From positions 62,001 to 126,000 of the forward strand of contig JAHBNG010000024.1 of the NCBI GenBank assembly GCA_019217005.1: DNA of 64,000 nucleotides, written 5' to 3'. This DNA comes from Chloroflexi bacterium TSY (GTDB lineage Bacteria; Chloroflexota; Anaerolineae; Caldilineales; Caldilineaceae). The first letter of the stretch is position 1. Every line of letters starts with the position of its first letter. The position numbers and the translations under genes were made by a program. The notes beneath the pieces were generated by a model. It had not been told where the DNA came from, did not search any database, and saw only the letters and a program-made list of their open reading frames with translations. Of this stretch, positions 52,600 through 61,646 are shown piece after piece.

Positions 52600-53943
52600 A
52601 TGTTCATGCCAATGCAGATCGGTTCCGGCAAGCTCAGTAGAACCATCGTTTTGTTGCTAATGGGATTCCTTTGCTTCCCGCATGATCCCTTACTGGCTCA
52701 AGATATCTCGGCAGGCAATACAGCTTCGGTTTTTTTGCCTCTCATTACAACCGGCACGGCTGAGTCGGCTGATTCAGTACAAACGCCTCGCCAAGTTGAG
52801 GGTCTGATTAGCAGATTGCAAGTCACCGATCGTCAAGATTTCGGCCATTTTCTGATCACAGATGCATCTGGTTTTTTTGCGGTTGTAGGCGAGTCATTAA
52901 GCGTTGAACAACAACTTGAGGAATTGAGTGCCAATACATCCTTTGCTCGAATCAAAGTCTGGGGTCGACGAGAATCAAATGGCGCCCGTCTCCAGCAGAA
53001 TGATGAAACAGCTCAAATCTTTCGACCCGAGATCAAAACGATTGATTTAATCGTCGTACGTGAATTCTCAATTACGGGAGAGATACGACGCTCCACACCC
53101 ACGCCACCACCTCAGCCGCTCCCCACTGCCACACCAACAGATGAGGTGTTTCGAGGTTGGAAGGCATCTTATTTCAACAACAGAGTGCTACAAGGTTCTC
53201 CAGAGAGCATTCGAGATGAAGCCGCAGTCAATTTTAACTGGGGTGTGGGTGGACCGACAGCAGGTGTACGTGCCGATAATTTTTCTGTACGCTTTGAACG
53301 CACGCTGAATCTACGCCCTGGCTATCATAAATTTACGATCGAGGCAGATGATGGTGTGCGTCTTTGGATCAACAATCAACTCTATGTTGACGAATGGCAC
53401 GGTGCGTCGGGTGAAGTTTATGAGACGGCACTCTTCTTGGACGGCGGTGATTACGATTTTCAGATTGAGTATTACGAAGCAGGCGGTTCTGCTCATCTTC
53501 GATTTTGGCAGCAGTTTATTAAGCAGTCTGATGAATGGCAAGCCACCTATTTTTATGGGACAGAATTGCGAAACAGCACACCCGTTTCGCGGTGCGAACC
53601 CAATTTGGGATTGTCGCTTAATTACAAGTGGGGCTCCGGTTCACCCTTAGTTTCGAAGACCATTGCGCTAACAGATCAGTGGTCGGCGCGTTGGGTTGGT
53701 GAATTTGCGTTTACACAAGGCAATTATGTATTTGAGGCCCATTCCAACGATGGTGTCCGTATCTTTATCAATCGGGAACTCGTCATAGATGTATGGGAAG
53801 ATGGTGAACACCGGCAGAAAAATACATTTTTTCGAGTCGGTGCCGATACTCACACCATCACAATCGAATATTATGACGAGGTCGGACCAGGCTTTTTGCG
53901 GGTCTGGTGGTATAAGGATAATTCCGTGGAATTGGTAGAATAA
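52600..53943 (+). CDS. Secreted protein with two PA14 domains
   Basis: About 447 residues with a signal peptide (LSRTIVLLLMGFLCFPHDPL). A beta-rich N-terminal segment, residues 65-165 (VEGLISRLQVTDRQDFGHFL), has no confident domain; it is followed by a Pro/Thr linker. The first PA14 domain (WKASYFNNRVLQGSPESIRD, then GYHKFTIEADDGVRLWINNQ) and the second (WQATYFYGTELRNSTPVSRC, then GNYVFEAHSNDGVRIFINRE) follow. Both carry the adjacent Asp-Asp or Asn-Asp pair that coordinates calcium and sugar in PA14 lectins. Likely role: extracellular carbohydrate binding. AAGG precedes the ATG at 52600. It may be co-transcribed with the dehydrogenase. Confidence 0.85.
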   Translation: MFMPMQIGSGKLSRTIVLLLMGFLCFPHDPLLAQDISAGNTASVFLPLITTGTAESADSVQTPRQVEGLISRLQVTDRQDFGHFLITDASGFFAVVGESLSVEQQLEELSANTSFARIKVWGRRESNGARLQQNDETAQIFRPEIKTIDLIVVREFSITGEIRRSTPTPPPQPLPTATPTDEVFRGWKASYFNNRVLQGSPESIRDEAAVNFNWGVGGPTAGVRADNFSVRFERTLNLRPGYHKFTIEADDGVRLWINNQLYVDEWHGASGEVYETALFLDGGDYDFQIEYYEAGGSAHLRFWQQFIKQSDEWQATYFYGTELRNSTPVSRCEPNLGLSLNYKWGSGSPLVSKTIALTDQWSARWVGEFAFTQGNYVFEAHSNDGVRIFINRELVIDVWEDGEHRQKNTFFRVGADTHTITIEYYDEVGPGFLRVWWYKDNSVELVE

Positions 53944-54125
53944 CAGAAAGTAAATAAACCGGGTCTACGCGTGTTAGTGGGTCGGGATGGAGCGTAGAGC
54001 CACAAAACCTTACTGTCGGTACGCTTGAGCGAGGGGGTTGAGATGCATCTTTGGAACCACCCGACATCGCTTTGACGGGCCGGGCAGTCAGGTAGAGCTC
54101 AAGGACCGTAGAGTCATCGGCGGTC

Positions 54126-55286
54126 TCACTCGCCTTCTAAAATTCGCTCCACCTCACTCATCTCAATTCGGTTTCCTACTAATGGCTGCGATCCATTCTC
54201 CTGGCCCTGTTGCCAGACAGCCATTAAACCATTGACCGTTGAGACTGTCTCTACATAGCGACTACATCCTGTTCCCCAAGGAGAGACAAAGAGCGGTTCA
54301 AGGGTAGAGAGCCGCGTCGTCTGGGGGAATGCATCGTCCCATCCGAATAAAGCACCGCCAATCTCTTCACAGCTATATCCTCGCGGGCGGCGATGCGCAC
54401 GCTCATTCTCTTCAAGCGCACGCAGACATTCAGCACCATCATAAAAGTAGACCGATGCTGGTGGAAGGTCGGCAAAGAGACCAACACGGGGAATTGGCGT
54501 GCGTGCAGTGATGCGTGTCGCTGCTACATCCCAAGCCGCGCCGCGCGGAGTGACTTCCCATGATTGAAGCGTAAAATCAGCATTGGATTCTCCGGCTGGG
54601 CGCACCGCCAGCCCGCTATTGCTTGACGTCCATGCAAAAGGGTGGGAACAGAAGATGAGGGCAGTTGCTTGGTTTGGCAGGTCAAAAACGACTGGATCTT
54701 TGACATGTAGATATTCAGGATGGCTCTCATTGACCAATACAGGTTGAATCGTTGATGGGTCCAGGGTATCGGGGGATGTTCCCGTCACACCATCAATGGT
54801 CCAGACGCCAGTACCTGGCTTTTGGTAAGATTGCAGTACTTTGGGATAGGAGAGTTCTTTTTCCGATGAGATAAAAAGTTCCCAGAGGCCATCTGACCGC
54901 CGATGAAGAGAAGTTCCTTCATAGGATAAAATTTTGTTATTCTCATATGATAGGTCGCTCTTTGACCAACTTTGAACTTTAGTAAAGCTTGCACCGCCAT
55001 CATCAGAGCGAAAGATCGCACATTCCATGCCGCGTTGCCCCGCCTCCAATCCAACGCGAGAATCGCCATAGTTGCGATAGCGACCGCTGAGCCAGAGGGC
55101 CCCGTTTTCATCCTGTTGCAAATTCCCGCCCCCAAACCAGAACCCCGATTCATCAGCATATGGAGAGACAAGAACCTTGGCTTTTTCCTGATTGATGAGA
55201 GTTGAAAGAAGTTGAAGTAAAGAGTCGTGTTGGTTTTGAGTTAGATTTTGCATCAATATACAACCATAATAATTAGTAGACTGCAT
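54126..55286 (-). CDS. Sialidase-like beta-propeller protein of unknown specificity
   Basis: About 386 residues. At residues 25-110 it reads SPYADESGFWFGGGNLQQDE, LWLSGRYRNYGDSR, then AIFRSDDGGASFTKVQSWSK, which contains an Asp-box (SxDxGxSF) typical of sialidase and related propeller glycosidases. Later SYEGTSLHRRSDGLWELFIS, HVKDPVVFDL and ALFGWDDAFPQTTRLSTLEP follow. No signal peptide is seen, so it acts in the cytoplasm or is exported by other means. The ATG at 55286 lies inside the end of the dipeptidase gene and uses GGAGAAAGG there, giving translational coupling. The substrate is unknown; a glycoside or amino-sugar compound is plausible. Confidence 0.7.
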   Translation of the reverse strand: MQSTNYYGCILMQNLTQNQHDSLLQLLSTLINQEKAKVLVSPYADESGFWFGGGNLQQDENGALWLSGRYRNYGDSRVGLEAGQRGMECAIFRSDDGGASFTKVQSWSKSDLSYENNKILSYEGTSLHRRSDGLWELFISSEKELSYPKVLQSYQKPGTGVWTIDGVTGTSPDTLDPSTIQPVLVNESHPEYLHVKDPVVFDLPNQATALIFCSHPFAWTSSNSGLAVRPAGESNADFTLQSWEVTPRGAAWDVAATRITARTPIPRVGLFADLPPASVYFYDGAECLRALEENERAHRRPRGYSCEEIGGALFGWDDAFPQTTRLSTLEPLFVSPWGTGCSRYVETVSTVNGLMAVWQQGQENGSQPLVGNRIEMSEVERILEGE

Positions 55287-56277
55287 CAAAGCCTTTCTCC
55301 TGAAACGCCTTCATGAGTTTGGGCAGACCGGCTGCGTCTCCGAGATCCTGGGGCATTACGGCGCCATCAAAATCTGAGCCAAGTGCTACGTGGTCGACGC
55401 CTATGCGTTCCGCGATATATGTGGCATGATTCACAATTTCTACCAAAGATGTCTCTGTTCCCGACTGCCCATCGGCGCGCAAGAAGCCAGTATGGAAGTT
55501 AACGCCAACGATACCACCCGATTCCTTTATTGCGTCGAGCTGTTTGTCTGTTAGATTCCGCGGAGACTTGCTTAATTCATAAACGCCCGAATGAGTGGCC
55601 ACCAATGGTGCATTGCTCAAGGATGCCACATCCCAGAACCCGTTTTCGTTTAAGTGAGAGAGATCAACAAGGATGCCCAATTGATTGCATTGTTTGACCA
55701 ATGCCTTGCCATACGACGTCAGCCCTGGGCCAATGTCAGGACTGGCTGGAAATTTGAAGGGGACTCCCGAACCAAACGCTGTGGGTCTACTCCAAACTAG
55801 GCCCAGTGAACGCAGCCCCATTTGATAGAGAACGTGAAGCGAATGGAATTCTGTATCGATGGATTCTGCACCTTCAATGTGAAGCAAGATGGCAAAGGTG
55901 CCGTTGCGGAGGCAACTTTCTAACTCACCGACTGTTCGCACAATTTTGATCTCACCATTAGATGCTGACTCTGTACGCAGGAGAGTGGCTGCCGCACTCA
56001 TGGTGAACTCGAGAGCGTATGTGTGATCCAATGGCGGAGGAAGCGGGATCTCATACGGGCCCGAAGGCGCTTTGGCATCCAAAGGGCTAGAAACACGTTG
56101 GCGAGAGGGCGTAAACATGGCAAAGAAACCACCTCCCAGACCACCTTTTCGTGCGCGCGGGAGATCGATATGTCCTGTCTCGTTCTCTTTGAAAAAATCG
56201 CGTTGCTGGCCGGTACGATGCCCCAACATCGCGAGGATTGTATCATTATGTCCATCGAAGATTGGTGGATATGCCAT
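55273..56277 (-). CDS. Membrane-dipeptidase (M19) family protein, short C-terminus
   Basis: About 334 residues from the ATG at 56277 (GGAG 6 bp upstream); the frame runs into the M3 element but that start is unlikely. M19 zinc ligands are visible: His and Asp in PIFDGHNDTI, Glu in AILLHIEGAESI, His in LVDLSHLNENGFWD, His in VATHSGVYEL and Asp in GSDFDGAVMP. The family hydrolyses dipeptides, some with D-residues. The protein ends at FQEKGFDAVY, about 20 residues before the usual end (family members continue with a helix containing GxNxLR), and the next gene starts inside this end. The truncation may be natural coupling or a mutation. Confidence 0.87.
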   Translation of the reverse strand: MAYPPIFDGHNDTILAMLGHRTGQQRDFFKENETGHIDLPRARKGGLGGGFFAMFTPSRQRVSSPLDAKAPSGPYEIPLPPPLDHTYALEFTMSAAATLLRTESASNGEIKIVRTVGELESCLRNGTFAILLHIEGAESIDTEFHSLHVLYQMGLRSLGLVWSRPTAFGSGVPFKFPASPDIGPGLTSYGKALVKQCNQLGILVDLSHLNENGFWDVASLSNAPLVATHSGVYELSKSPRNLTDKQLDAIKESGGIVGVNFHTGFLRADGQSGTETSLVEIVNHATYIAERIGVDHVALGSDFDGAVMPQDLGDAAGLPKLMKAFQEKGFDAVY

Positions 56278-56300
56278 GATGTCTCCAGTGTTTAAAATTT

Positions 56301-56359
56301 GGCTCATCTGATTTCACTAGACAGTCAAAATTGCAGTTGCACAATTTTGTCCGACGAGC
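56301..56359. repeat. Palindromic element family M3, copy c (short)
   Basis: From GGCTCATCTG to GTCCGACGAGC, 59 bp, 24 bp upstream of the dipeptidase start. The ends match copies a and b but the interior is shorter. Confidence 0.55.
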
Positions 56360-56370
56360 GTAAAATCTAG

Positions 56371-56570
56371 GAACCTATCCGAAAAGTGGTTGTGAGTCCA
56401 ACCAACTTTTCGGCCTTAGTCATTGTTTCGTCCAAATGGCACTGTCTTCTCGCCTGTAATGCTGAACAAACTGCCAGTTTGTTCTACGATTGGACGGAAC
56501 GATGACCATCGCCAACTTTTCGAACAAGCAGGTATCTTCACAGAACTTTCCGGATAAGCACTAAGTTGTA
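56371..56570. repeat. Palindromic element family P1, copy d (enlarged, about 200 bp)
   Basis: Ends GAACCTATCCGAAAAGTGG and CAGAACTTTCCGGATAAGCAC match P1, with GTGAGTCCAACCAACTTTTC near the left, but the centre holds about 120 bp of extra sequence with its own palindrome (CATTGTTTCGTCC...GGACGGAACGATG). It may be an autonomous-like longer form or nested elements. Confidence 0.7.
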
Positions 56571-56573
56571 TCT

Positions 56574-57877
56574 TTAGGCTAAACCAAAAAAATAATTATA
56601 CGCGAACGAGAGAATGGAGAGGGGGAATAAGGACAAACCATTTTTCTAAACCAGGTAAACGTTGGAAGCGTTGTTCCAAACGGTCCATCTCTTTCTGAGT
56701 GAGTTTGACGCCGGTCTCATAAAGAGTGGAATTCAGGTGAACGAAGGGTTGTAGTTGGTTAAAGCGAAAAGAACGGGCAAAATTGAGAACGGTCTCAAGA
56801 GAATCGAGAAGAGAACCGTTCCAGTGTTTTTCAAGATGGCCCCAAACCCGTTCGATGGGGTTGTATTTACTGTGATAAGGAGGGTAGCAGGCGAGCTGAA
56901 TAGAGAGACGATAGTGCTCAACAAACTGAGTGAGACGATACATAAACTGAGTCCGACGGGTATGATTTTCGGGACCATTGTCCTGATTGATCACGAGGGT
57001 CTTGACGTGAGGAAAGTGTTCACGTACGCTTTCCCAAAATCAATCAGGCAGTCGACAATACAGTCACTCGTCACTTTCGACTGAGTCAAGTAAAGAAAGA
57101 GTTCCTTGGTTGAAGGGAGGTAAATGCCAAAAGGAGTGACTTTCTCGGTCTTCTTATCTTGAAAGTCATGATCGAGCGCTTTGACAACCACTCGACTTAT
57201 CCCTTCTCTCGAGAAACGGTCAAGTAAAATCGTCGCTTTGGCATCCCAAGAGAGGCGCAGAACCGTCTCGTCTGCATCCGCTTCTTGATTGATCTGATGA
57301 ATTCTATCAAAGATCGCATCGGTCTCTGGGATCTTTTTCACTGGTTGACTTTTTTGACCCGGTTTGAGCCATAGCCTAACTCATTGAGCTTCAAGCGGAT
57401 GGCCTCTTCGCCAGGCAATTCCTCATCTGTGTATCCTTTCTGCTCGATGAGCTGGGTACGCATTTCGGCGGCGGTTAGTCGAGTGTACAATTGGGGGGTC
57501 GAAAGGTGGGATCGGTCTGGCTGAATTGATCGGCGATTTCAACCATATCGGCCAGTAAAGTGGGGATATGGTCTTCGGCTTTTTTGCGACCACGTCGGTG
57601 GCTTTGGTCGACATAACAGAAGCCGCCTTCTAGTTCTTCCAGGGCTTTGGCTATCGTCGCCCGATTCCAGCCCAACTCTCGTTCTGCTTTCGTCGGACTC
57701 CCTTCGCATATCGTTTTGACCGTTTGGGCCATGAAGTGCCTTCTTTCGTATCCACTTAACATGGCCTTCGTCTCTTTCAAGACTTCAACCATTTCTGGCG
57801 AGATTGTCATTTTTGCTCCTTTTGGAGAGCTAGTTTAACACCTTCTCGCGTATATTTTATTTTTTGGATTGGCCTAA
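56574..57877 (-). mobile_element. ISAzo13-type insertion sequence, full length
   Basis: 1304 bp bounded by imperfect inverted repeats: TTAGGCTAAACCAAAAAAAT at the left and, read inward, TTAGGCCAATCCAAAAAATA at the right, both continuing to ATACGCGA. It encloses a frameshifted transposase gene. It abuts a partial second copy in opposite orientation (57876-58062). Confidence 0.85.
56596..57810 (-). pseudogene. ISAzo13-family transposase, frameshifted
   Basis: The start at 57810 reads PEMVEVLKETKAMLSGYERR, then GSPTKAERELGWNRATIAKA. A frame change follows near 57490 after SQTDPTFR, another near 57345 before KKIPETDAIFDRIHQINQEA, then RLSWDAKATILLDRFSREGI and LTQSKVTSDCIVDCLIDF, and a third near 56992 before VINQDNGPENHTRRTQFM-type sequence, YPPYHSKYNPIERVWGHLEK and a normal end. 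The catalytic D, D and E regions (LSWDAKA, NQDNGPEN, NPIERVWG) are all recognisable. It cannot make one continuous protein as assembled. Confidence 0.88.
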
Positions 57878-58062
57878 CCAACTACAACCCTTCGTTCACC
57901 TGAATTCCACTCTTTATGAGACCGGCGTCAAACTCACTCAGAAAGAGATGGACCGTTTGGAACAACGCTTCCAACGTTTACCTGGTTTAGAAAAATGGTT
58001 TGTCCTTATTCCCCCTCTCCATTCTCTCGTTCGCGTATAATTATTTTTTTGGTTTAGCCTAA
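57876..58062 (+). repeat. Partial ISAzo13 copy, exact inverted repeat of 56574-56760
   Basis: 187 bp carrying the last transposase codons and the terminal inverted repeat of the same element in the opposite orientation. Together with 56574-56760 it forms a large palindrome-like pair around the full-length copy. Its outer end (58062) is the boundary with the NRPS gene. Confidence 0.9.
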
Positions 58063-59314
58063 GGTAAACAGCAAAGAGGGTGAAGATGAAATGATCAGTT
58101 GCCCATGCACGCGCCTGCAAAAAATCTATCACAGGCTCAGGCATGGAAATGGCCAAAGTTGTTACCCTGTCTGTTGGAGAAGACGATGGAGAGGAGACTG
58201 TATTGCTCCGCTTTTGATAAGGTGGCTCTATTGGTTGTAATGTTGCTAATCGGTCGTGCCAAAAGGGTTCGTGTCGGGCGATTTTACGGTTCCGAGCCGT
58301 AATCGCATCTGCAATAGTTGGAGCAAGATCACATAACTGTTTTCCAATCTGCAAATCATACTGCTCTACCAGATCATCGAGGAAGCACTCTATACCATCA
58401 ATCGTCTGTAGTTTTTTGATGACCACTGCACCGCTGCGGGTAGCAACTGTTAATGCCATCCCTATCGCTTCATTGTTGTCAATCGCGAGGATTGTGCCCG
58501 GCGGCGTCCCGCTTTCAACAATAGGGCTGCCCAGCGTCAGCTCATCCACAATAAATAAGTCGAGTTCGAGTGGATTGTCGCCGAGCGCGACTTTGGGCAA
58601 AGTCAAATCATTGGGATATACACCAAAGGTTAATGCACGACATAATGCATCGATTTCTTCGGCATTCTGTTGCCATGAAATCACGCCACCAGCATAGGGA
58701 CGTTGCGTACTCAAAAAATAGGTGCGTTCGGCTAAGTTTTGCGGTGTGGGTATGATTTGATGATGCGCCAGCTCATCAATTAATTCCTCAAAAGTGGCGA
58801 TTGCCGTCTCATAACATCTGGCGTTGAGGGTTAAAGCGGTATCATGAGGAGCAATGTCGAACAGGGACTGCTTCAATATATCACCTGCATCCACTTCTTC
58901 GGTCATCACATGCCAACTAATACCATATTTGTCTTCACGATTCAAAATTGCCCATGATGTGGCATACATGCCCGCATATTTTGGAAGAGGCGCATCGTGA
59001 TAATTAATCGCATATTGATCAGGCAGTGTCAAGATCTCTTTGGGAAGGATGTACTTGTTGTGAATACTAAATAAATAATCGCAAGGTTGCCTCTGCATGA
59101 ATGTCGCCAGATTGGTGGCAAGCGCGACCTGACTATCATTGCTTGGGTCATAGACAGGCAACTGTCGCTTCTCTGCCCATAAACACAAAGCGGAATCTGC
59201 AGAAATGATACCCAAAATGCGATACCTGTATTGCAATAACAGGTTGGCACATTGAAGAGACAGTGAATCTTTACCAATAATGTAGCAACTAGGTTGATGT
59301 GTGCGCGATTTCAT
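57938..59314 (-). pseudogene. NRPS formyl-starter protein, truncated by an insertion sequence
   Basis: Host coding sequence runs from the ATG at 59314 to about 58063; the last 42 residues are read from the insertion sequence. Residues 1-320 form a formyltransferase: YIIGKDSLSLQCANLLLQYR, YAINYHDAPLPKYAGMYATS (Asn-His pair), and EEVDAGDILKQSLFDI (Asp), as in the F domain that starts linear gramicidin synthesis, followed by a Formyl_trans_C-like part. Residues 330-415 (ARNRKIARHEPFWHDRLATL, then ISMPEPVIDFLQARAWATDH) look like the entry of a condensation or adenylation domain, which is then cut off. The F domain would formylate the first aminoacyl residue. The rest of the assembly-line protein is missing from the window. 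Confidence 0.85.
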
Positions 59315-59382
59315 GATGGTGTATTTTGTTTTCTATATTTCGTTATACCTGCCTACTCTTTCAGAAACCCCAATTTCGCTCA

Positions 59383-61545
59383 TCAGATTTGGTCGATGCG
59401 CTTCACCCCCAAGCGCGGCACCATCGCATTGATTACCCCTGTACCCAATCCTACGGTAAAGACCACAATAGAGGCCCCATAACCAATCAATCCAACAAAA
59501 GCACCCCCAATGATGACCACCCCCGGTATGACCGTTGTCATCAGATTCGCTTGCATATTGGACTCAAATTCTTCTGACATATCGAAGAGCGTCGGTAACT
59601 GATTCAACGTCTGGTCCATCATGATGATCTGGGCTGTGTCCGTCGCAATGGCTGTGGCTCCCCGCAACGAAATAGAGACCTGTGCCTTTTTCAGGGCAAT
59701 GGCATCATTGATGCCGTCACCTACAAAACAGACAAATTTCCCTTCCTCCTGCAAGCGAGCAATGTGATCCGCTTTCTGTTCCGGTCGCGTTTCGGCAAAG
59801 TAGCGGTTGATGCCCAACTGCTCGGCCAAGGCGTGTGTGGGTGCTTCATGATCGCCCGAGAGTATGTAAGTCTCTATCTCCCTTTGATGCAAGGTATCGA
59901 TAATGCGTTTCGCCTCGGGGCGGACGGTCGGTTGTAGCTCAATCGCACCAGCCAGATGGTCATTGATGGCAATGTAAACCAGCGAGTGCCCTTGGTGGTG
60001 GGCGGTTTGAGTCATCTGCTTGATGGTATCGGGTAGAGTAAGCCCTTCCATCTTCATATAGCGTTGACTGCCGACCCGGATCTGTTTCCCGTGGACCGTC
60101 ACCTGAATGCCATAGCCTACCTCATAGGCAGCGGCACTGATGGTAGGCAGCGTCAAGTGACGCACTGCTGCTTCCTGCAAAATTGCTTTGGCAATCGGGT
60201 GGGTCTGGCGTTGCTCTGCCGAGGCTGCATAGAGCAGCAGCGTCTCTTCGTCGATATCCTTCCAAGTGTGGATTGTGCTCACCTGGGGCTGTTCCAAAGT
60301 GAGCGTTCCCGTCTTGTCGAAGACCACCGTGTCCACCTGGCTGATGTGTTCCAATGCGCGCCCATCCTTGATGAGAATGCCCTCATGCGCATTGCGCTGC
60401 AGATAGTTCAAAACGCTCAGTGGTCCGATGATCTTCATATTGTAGCCGACCCCAGAGAAAAGGATTGCCATAGCTTTGCTGGGACCTACTACTGGGAGGG
60501 AGAGACCACTGAGCACCACGGTGGGTAGAGCCGCACGATCCGCTATCTCTTTCCCCCTCAATTCGACGGACGAAGTGAACTCTGCGGTCTCGATTAACAT
60601 CTGGCCTATTTGGGCAGCGGCTGTCTCCTGACCAGTCTTCTGCACTTGGATGACAATGCGGCCGGCCAGCACCACTGTGGCCGCAAAGACGGAGTCTCCC
60701 ACACTCTTTTCGGCGGGTTGCGCTTCCCCCGTCAGCATGTGCTGGTCGATAGTCGCGACTCCTTGATGAATCAAGCCATCCACTGGGATCATCTGTCCCG
60801 CATCGATGACGATCAGAGCGTTGGTTTGCACCGCTTCAAAGGGGATCTCCACTTCGACGCTATCTCGCAGGAGCCAGACCGTTTTGGGCTGTTCTCCCAT
60901 CAGATTCGTGAGTTGTTTGCGGGTACCATCTTTGGCTTGGGCGATGATCTTATTGGTGAAGGCATAAACCCAATGTCCGATTGTACCGTACAGAAAAATT
61001 GATGGATTAAAGGGTGTGAAAGCCAACGAACCGACACTCAACGTTGCGTCCACCACCACCGTTGTGACGCGACGTTTTTCGACAAGATCTTCATAGGCTT
61101 CTTTGAAGAGAGGAACACTCATCCAGATAAAGATAGGAATATGCAACAAAACCAATGGTGGATAGAGCAAAGTACAAGTTCCAACACTTACAACCCCGAC
61201 TGAGGCAAAGAGAAACCGCTGATTGGTCAGCTTCTGCTCTTCAGTCAAGACGTCCTCGTCTAAAGAGATCTCTTTTAAATGCTCGGTACGCAAATCCTTG
61301 AAGAAAGGGTCTACCATATCTGTTTTGAAGCGTTGCATTGCACTAGTGCTACGCGTAATACGGGTCGCTACTCGCTGGGGCAGCAACTCCCTACCAACCG
61401 TTACCGCCCGAGGCACTGACTGACTACTCTGAGAGTTCGCCTGATCGACTAACCAAGGGCGGCGCCTATGTCGCCGTTGGACTTTGCCCACAGCCACTTT
61501 GGTGCGTGCAGCCAGCAGTGCGTTGTTGGTTACACGTGTAATCAT
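59383..61545 (-). CDS. Non-canonical P-type ATPase within the NRPS locus
   Basis: About 720 residues, ATG at 61545 with AAGGTG 7 bp upstream. P-type landmarks: actuator loop LTGEAQPAEKSVGDSVFA, phosphorylation site VVFDKTGTLT near residue 410, nucleotide-domain QRQTHPIAKAI (the HP motif of heavy-metal pumps), YILSGDHEAPT and hinge FVCFVGDGINDAIAL. There is no HMA metal-binding domain; the first 75 residues are Arg/Ser-rich instead. The ion-binding motif CPC, expected before GILIK in heavy-metal pumps, is VGY (GVGYNMKIIGP aligns with ACPCALGLATP), and the rest of that helix is also changed. The substrate is therefore unlikely to be an ordinary metal ion. It lies between two NRPS genes on the same strand, so a role in product export or self-protection is inferred. 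Confidence 0.88.
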   Translation of the reverse strand: MITRVTNNALLAARTKVAVGKVQRRHRRRPWLVDQANSQSSQSVPRAVTVGRELLPQRVATRITRSTSAMQRFKTDMVDPFFKDLRTEHLKEISLDEDVLTEEQKLTNQRFLFASVGVVSVGTCTLLYPPLVLLHIPIFIWMSVPLFKEAYEDLVEKRRVTTVVVDATLSVGSLAFTPFNPSIFLYGTIGHWVYAFTNKIIAQAKDGTRKQLTNLMGEQPKTVWLLRDSVEVEIPFEAVQTNALIVIDAGQMIPVDGLIHQGVATIDQHMLTGEAQPAEKSVGDSVFAATVVLAGRIVIQVQKTGQETAAAQIGQMLIETAEFTSSVELRGKEIADRAALPTVVLSGLSLPVVGPSKAMAILFSGVGYNMKIIGPLSVLNYLQRNAHEGILIKDGRALEHISQVDTVVFDKTGTLTLEQPQVSTIHTWKDIDEETLLLYAASAEQRQTHPIAKAILQEAAVRHLTLPTISAAAYEVGYGIQVTVHGKQIRVGSQRYMKMEGLTLPDTIKQMTQTAHHQGHSLVYIAINDHLAGAIELQPTVRPEAKRIIDTLHQREIETYILSGDHEAPTHALAEQLGINRYFAETRPEQKADHIARLQEEGKFVCFVGDGINDAIALKKAQVSISLRGATAIATDTAQIIMMDQTLNQLPTLFDMSEEFESNMQANLMTTVIPGVVIIGGAFVGLIGYGASIVVFTVGLGTGVINAMVPRLGVKRIDQI

Positions 61546-61646
61546 TGATATCACCTTGTTACTACCTCTTTCGCTAGCATTTCAATCTCCGAGATGGTTG
61601 GTGTCACGAATTTTGATTGGTCTGCAACAATGCCCCTCAACCAGTT

